From Bacillus sp. REN3 (GTDB lineage Bacteria > Bacillota > Bacilli > Bacillales > Cytobacillaceae): a stretch of 64,000 nucleotides of DNA. Under the pieces are notes generated by a model, which saw nothing but the letters and a program-made list of their open reading frames with translations, was not told the origin of the DNA and did not search any database. Both the position numbers and the translations under genes were made by a program. This document shows positions 61,424 to 64,000 of the stretch, piece after piece; position 1 is the first letter of the stretch; each line of letters begins with the position of its first letter. Location of the stretch: positions 47,584-111,583 of the forward strand of contig NZ_JAERSD010000015.1 in the NCBI RefSeq assembly GCF_017912555.1. Direction: 5' to 3'.

Positions 61424-62314
61424 ATGTTAACGAATCATTTGGATTTTCGACTGGAGCCGAGGATTATTGAGTTATATGAAGAGCACAAGAAACGGTCTGA
61501 AAAAATCGATTGGGGTTATCATGAATTTTTGCCATGGGATAAGGGAATCGATTTCCGCCGCGTTCCATGGGATAAGAGCCAGGTAACGCTGCCGCCATCG
61601 GTGGTTACCGCAATCGAGACAGCTTTGCTGACAGAGGTCAATTTGCCGTGGTTCACTTCTTACCTTGATCAAACTTTCAAAGGTTCTTTGACTGTCATCA
61701 AGGATTTTGTACATACATGGACGGCCGAGGAAGACCAGCATTCAAACCTGCTGGAAACGTATTTATTGCTGACAAGGAATGTCGACCCGAAGCGATTGCA
61801 TCAGCTCCATAAGCAGACACTTGAAAACGGCTGGGACCCTGACTTCCATACGCCTTTTGAGACGATGGTGTACACATCGATGCAAGAGCTGGCGACAATG
61901 GTCTTCTATAATAACGTTGCAAAGGTGGCAGGCCCTTATGATCGGGATCTCTCGACATTGCTGCGCAGGCTTGCGAAGGATGAAACCCTGCACTATGCTT
62001 TTTACCGTGAAGTGATCAGGTACCACCTGCAGCTTGAACCGAATTATTGTTACTATCTAGGGAAGGTCATCATGAATTTCCAGATGCCAGGCGCTGTTAT
62101 GCCCGATTTCGAAGACCGGATGTCAATCATTGCAAAGGAAGCGAACTATGGTCCGCTTGAGTATTTCGATCAGGTTCTTGATGTCATCATCGATTATTGG
62201 GACATCGAAAACCTACGTCCTATCGCACCCGAAGCAGAAAAGGCCCGGCTTGATATTCTAAATTATCATGCAAGGCTGAAGAGGGTGAGGGACAGATTTT
62301 ATAGCAAAAAATAA
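61424..62314 (+). CDS. acyl-ACP desaturase-type ferritin-like di-iron protein
   Basis: A 296-residue protein of the acyl-[ACP] desaturase family, which would insert a double bond into an acyl chain using a di-iron centre. Iron-ligand motifs: Glu71 (L-L-T-E-V-N-L-P-W-F), E-E-D-Q-H at 102-106 (usual E-E-N-R-H), Glu155 (M-Q-E-L-A-T) and D-E-T-L-H at 186-190 (usual D-E-x-R-H). The opening W-D-K-G-I-D-F-R-R-V-P-W-D-K-S-Q-V-T-L is typical too. The ATG at 61424 with GGAGAGGGG upstream is chosen over the frame start at 61388. It is a single gene with its own terminator. Soluble. Confidence 0.85.
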   Translation: MLTNHLDFRLEPRIIELYEEHKKRSEKIDWGYHEFLPWDKGIDFRRVPWDKSQVTLPPSVVTAIETALLTEVNLPWFTSYLDQTFKGSLTVIKDFVHTWTAEEDQHSNLLETYLLLTRNVDPKRLHQLHKQTLENGWDPDFHTPFETMVYTSMQELATMVFYNNVAKVAGPYDRDLSTLLRRLAKDETLHYAFYREVIRYHLQLEPNYCYYLGKVIMNFQMPGAVMPDFEDRMSIIAKEANYGPLEYFDQVLDVIIDYWDIENLRPIAPEAEKARLDILNYHARLKRVRDRFYSKK

Positions 62315-62349
62315 AGAATCAGCGGGTTTTCCGCTGATTCTTTGTTTTT
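62313..62349 (+). terminator. terminator of desaturase gene
   Basis: AAAGAATCAGCGG and CCGCTGATTCTTT perfect arms then GTTTTT. Confidence 0.93.
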
Positions 62350-62449
62350 AAAATAGGGCAACCGTCAATATTTTACCCCAACCATCAATAAAGTTATTTT
62401 TATTGTGCACAAACAGGGTTAAGTTTTCCGAATTGGTTTGTTTACCCTC

Positions 62450-63092
62450 AACTAGCATTATATTGAGTCCAACAAGGATTATATTGAGTTCAACTGGGAT
62501 TATATTGAGTTCAACGAGGATTATAATCACTCCAACAAGGATTATATTGAGTTCAACTGGGATTATAATGACTCCAACTAGCATTAATTGAGTTCAACTA
62601 GCATTAAATTGGCTCCAACGCATTAAATTGAGTCCAACAAGGATTATATTGAGTTCAACTGGGATTATATTGAGTTCAACGAGGATTATAATCACTCCAA
62701 CAAGGATTATATTGAGTTCAACTGGGATTATAATGACTCCAACTAGCATTAATTGAGTTCAACTAGCATTAAATTGGCTCCAACGCATTAAATTGAGTCC
62801 AACAAGGATTATAATGACCTCAACAAGGATTATATTGAGTTCAACTGGGATTATAATGAGTCCAACAAGGATTATATTGAGTTCAACTGGGATTATAAGG
62901 ACCTCAACAAGGAATATATTGAGTTCAACTGGGATTATAATGACTCCAACTAGCATTAATTGAGTTCAACTAGTATTATATTGAGTTCAACTAGCATTAT
63001 ATTGAGTTCAACAAGCATAATATTGACTCCAACTAGCATTAAAATAACCCCAACTAGAATTATAATGACTCCACCTAGGATTATTTCGCTTT
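62450..63092. repeat. 21-bp tandem repeat tract with 165-bp higher-order period
   Basis: Around 30 copies of a unit close to GGATTATATTGAGTTCAACAA follow one another, with variants GAGTCCAAC, CACTCCAAC, GACTCCAAC and TAGCATTAAATT. A block of about 165 bp beginning GAGTCCAACAAGGATTATAT at 62465 is repeated at 62630 and starts again at 62795. Because the basic unit is a multiple of three, spurious frames stay open on both strands (I-I-P-V-E-L-N type). No ribosome site exists, so I see no gene. Confidence 0.93.
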
Positions 63093-63127
63093 TTTAAAAG
63101 CCCAATCGGGATAAAACCAAACATCTA

Positions 63128-63628
63128 TCACGATTTCAGGTTCTCGTAATGTTCATGGAATACTTTGAACAGCCTTTCATCACCGCCTCTGTCAGGATGG
63201 AGGGCTTTCAGCAGCTTTTTGAATTCTTTTTTTATTGACTGGCTGTTTGAATCTTGCTTTAAACCAAGCAGTTCACTAAAGTGGATAATGTCCGGTCCTG
63301 ATGACTCAATTTGGCTATTCAGAAGTTTTTTCAACGTACGGACTTTGGACTGTTCAATCTGCAAACGGGTATGGATTAAATCTATTTTCTCTTCTAGCTC
63401 CCGCTTTTCCCGATTTGAGGCTTCCATTCTTTTAGAAAAGTCATCTGCATATTTTTTGATCACGAAATCTGTCAGGTCTTTAATATTTAATTTGTAGGTA
63501 GTATTTCTTCTCTGTTTATTTATTTCGGCATTCATATGGCCATCCTCTATCCAGCGAATGACATCCTTTTCGCTGGCCGAAATGCCATATCCAGATAATT
63601 GTTCAACAGCTTCTTTTAAATTCAGCAT
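63128..63628 (-). CDS. helix-turn-helix / coiled-coil / J-domain protein
   Basis: A 166-residue protein with an uncommon layout. Residues 1-55 form a MerR/excisionase-like helix-turn-helix (L-N-L-K-E-A-V-E-Q-L, then K-D-V-I-R-W-I-E-D-G-H-M-N-A). Residues 62-108 are a charged coiled coil. Residues 115-166 are a J domain with the essential His144-Pro-Asp146 in L-K-A-L-H-P-D-R-G-G-D. The J domain would recruit DnaK. The ATG at 63628 is preferred over a GTG at 63637, since AGAGAG lies at proper distance. It is the last gene in the window and stands next to the repeat tract. Role unknown; plasmid- or phage-type regulators sometimes look like this. Confidence 0.75.
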   Translation of the reverse strand: MLNLKEAVEQLSGYGISASEKDVIRWIEDGHMNAEINKQRRNTTYKLNIKDLTDFVIKKYADDFSKRMEASNREKRELEEKIDLIHTRLQIEQSKVRTLKKLLNSQIESSGPDIIHFSELLGLKQDSNSQSIKKEFKKLLKALHPDRGGDERLFKVFHEHYENLKS

Positions 63629-63841
63629 TCGTTCCACTCTCTTTGATTAAATTGGTCATTTGCACAGATGGAGACGATAACATCATAGCATTGAAATTTT
63701 TCAGGAAAAGAACAGGATTGTTACAATGAGTTTAAGTATATAAATTGGCAGGGGATTTCTATTTCAGGCTGGGAACAGAAGATGGAAAGGGGTGAAAGGG
63801 GAACTTTCGAGCTTTTTGTAAAGGCTCTGTTAAACCTGGGT

Positions 63842-64000
63842 GTTGATTTCGCTTTCCGCGGGGCGTCAGTGTCAGTGGAGCTGGTCCAGTGTCAGCGCTT
63901 AGCCCCTCGAGTCGCTTCGCTCTTGCCAATGAAGTCAAAGAACGACTTCACTGTCAGGCCCTTCGACGGACAGGACGTCCTAGTGCCGACGTTGCCGCAG
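63842..64000 (+). repeat. dispersed intergenic repeat, cut by the window end
   Basis: It starts GTTGATTTCGCTTTCCGC, continues GGGGCGTCAG, and has CGAGTCGCTTCGCTCTTGCC and GACAGGACGTCCTAGTGCCG further on. Higher GC than the surroundings. Related in its head to 53776-53967 and, reversed, to 33430-33540. No gene is seen. Confidence 0.55.

Noticed and set aside
62348..62956. Short reading frames on both strands in the 21-bp repeat
   Set aside because: The unit is a multiple of three and stop-free in these frames; the peptides are low-complexity (I-I-P-V-E-L-N) and lack ribosome sites.

Overview
The window looks like a chromosomal segment of a Bacillaceae bacterium (Bacillus in the broad sense). 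The evidence is low-to-moderate GC, strong AGGAGG-type ribosome sites, frequent TTG/GTG starts, and genes typical of that family: bacillopeptidase F, a YwaD-type aminopeptidase, HemAT, bacterial nitric oxide synthase, YplQ-type hemolysin III, a PspC protein and the Firmicute alpha-ribazole pair CblT/CblS. The species cannot be fixed from the sequence alone.

Layout. 1-10.6 kb: an M3 peptidase cut by the left edge, a frameshifted isochorismatase-like gene, PspC, two secreted proteases (M28 aminopeptidase and bacillopeptidase F) and a hemolysin III homologue. 10.7-12.5 kb: a decayed patch with an IS200-like transposase remnant and broken hypothetical genes. 12.7-21.3 kb: a defence-type island with an EVE-McrB GTPase, a DUF2357/PD-(D/E)XK McrC-like nuclease, an IS21-family scar, a second PD-(D/E)XK protein with an internally duplicated C-terminus, and an AHSA1 gene with one amber codon. 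21.5-23.3 kb: a membrane-anchored thermonuclease, apparently with an ATT start, and a MaoC-like gene. 24.0-31.5 kb: an AbgB-AbgT-AbgA uptake and hydrolysis operon, a regulator, and an acetamidase/formamidase behind a perfect CcpA cre site. 31.66-33.37 kb: a 52-bp minisatellite with 32 periods in exact register. 33.8-36.7 kb: small proteins, a DMT exporter and a proline iminopeptidase-like hydrolase.

37.1-47.6 kb is a cobalamin locus. A B12 riboswitch with a terminator precedes btuF. After an intrinsic terminator comes a tightly overlapping run: cbiZ, cbiB, cobD, cobU, cobQ, cobS, cobC, a CobU paralogue, pduO-type adenosyltransferase, cblT, cblS and a second histidine phosphatase. Together they remodel salvaged corrinoids (CbiZ), amidate and attach the aminopropanol arm (CobQ, CbiB, CobD), activate it (CobU), import and phosphorylate alpha-ribazole (CblT, CblS), join the two halves (CobS), and remove phosphate (CobC). 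No btuC/btuD or cobT is present in the window.

48.2-64 kb: a DJ-1/PfpI protein, a YwaF-type membrane protein, a DMT exporter, HemAT, a WYL regulator divergent from a short UvrA-like ABC ATPase followed by an MFS exporter, nitric oxide synthase, a thioredoxin-fold lipoprotein, an acyl-ACP desaturase, a 21-bp tandem repeat tract and a helix-turn-helix/J-domain protein.

The strongest unusual signal is the thioredoxin-fold lipoprotein at 60669-61190 (minus). Its reading frame is interrupted once, by a TGA exactly at the first cysteine position of a CxxC redox motif, giving UGA-Asp-Tyr-Cys. A perfect 6-bp hairpin with a GGUCG loop starts 14 nt after the UGA, which resembles a bacterial SECIS element. 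It is a good candidate for an overlooked selenoprotein.
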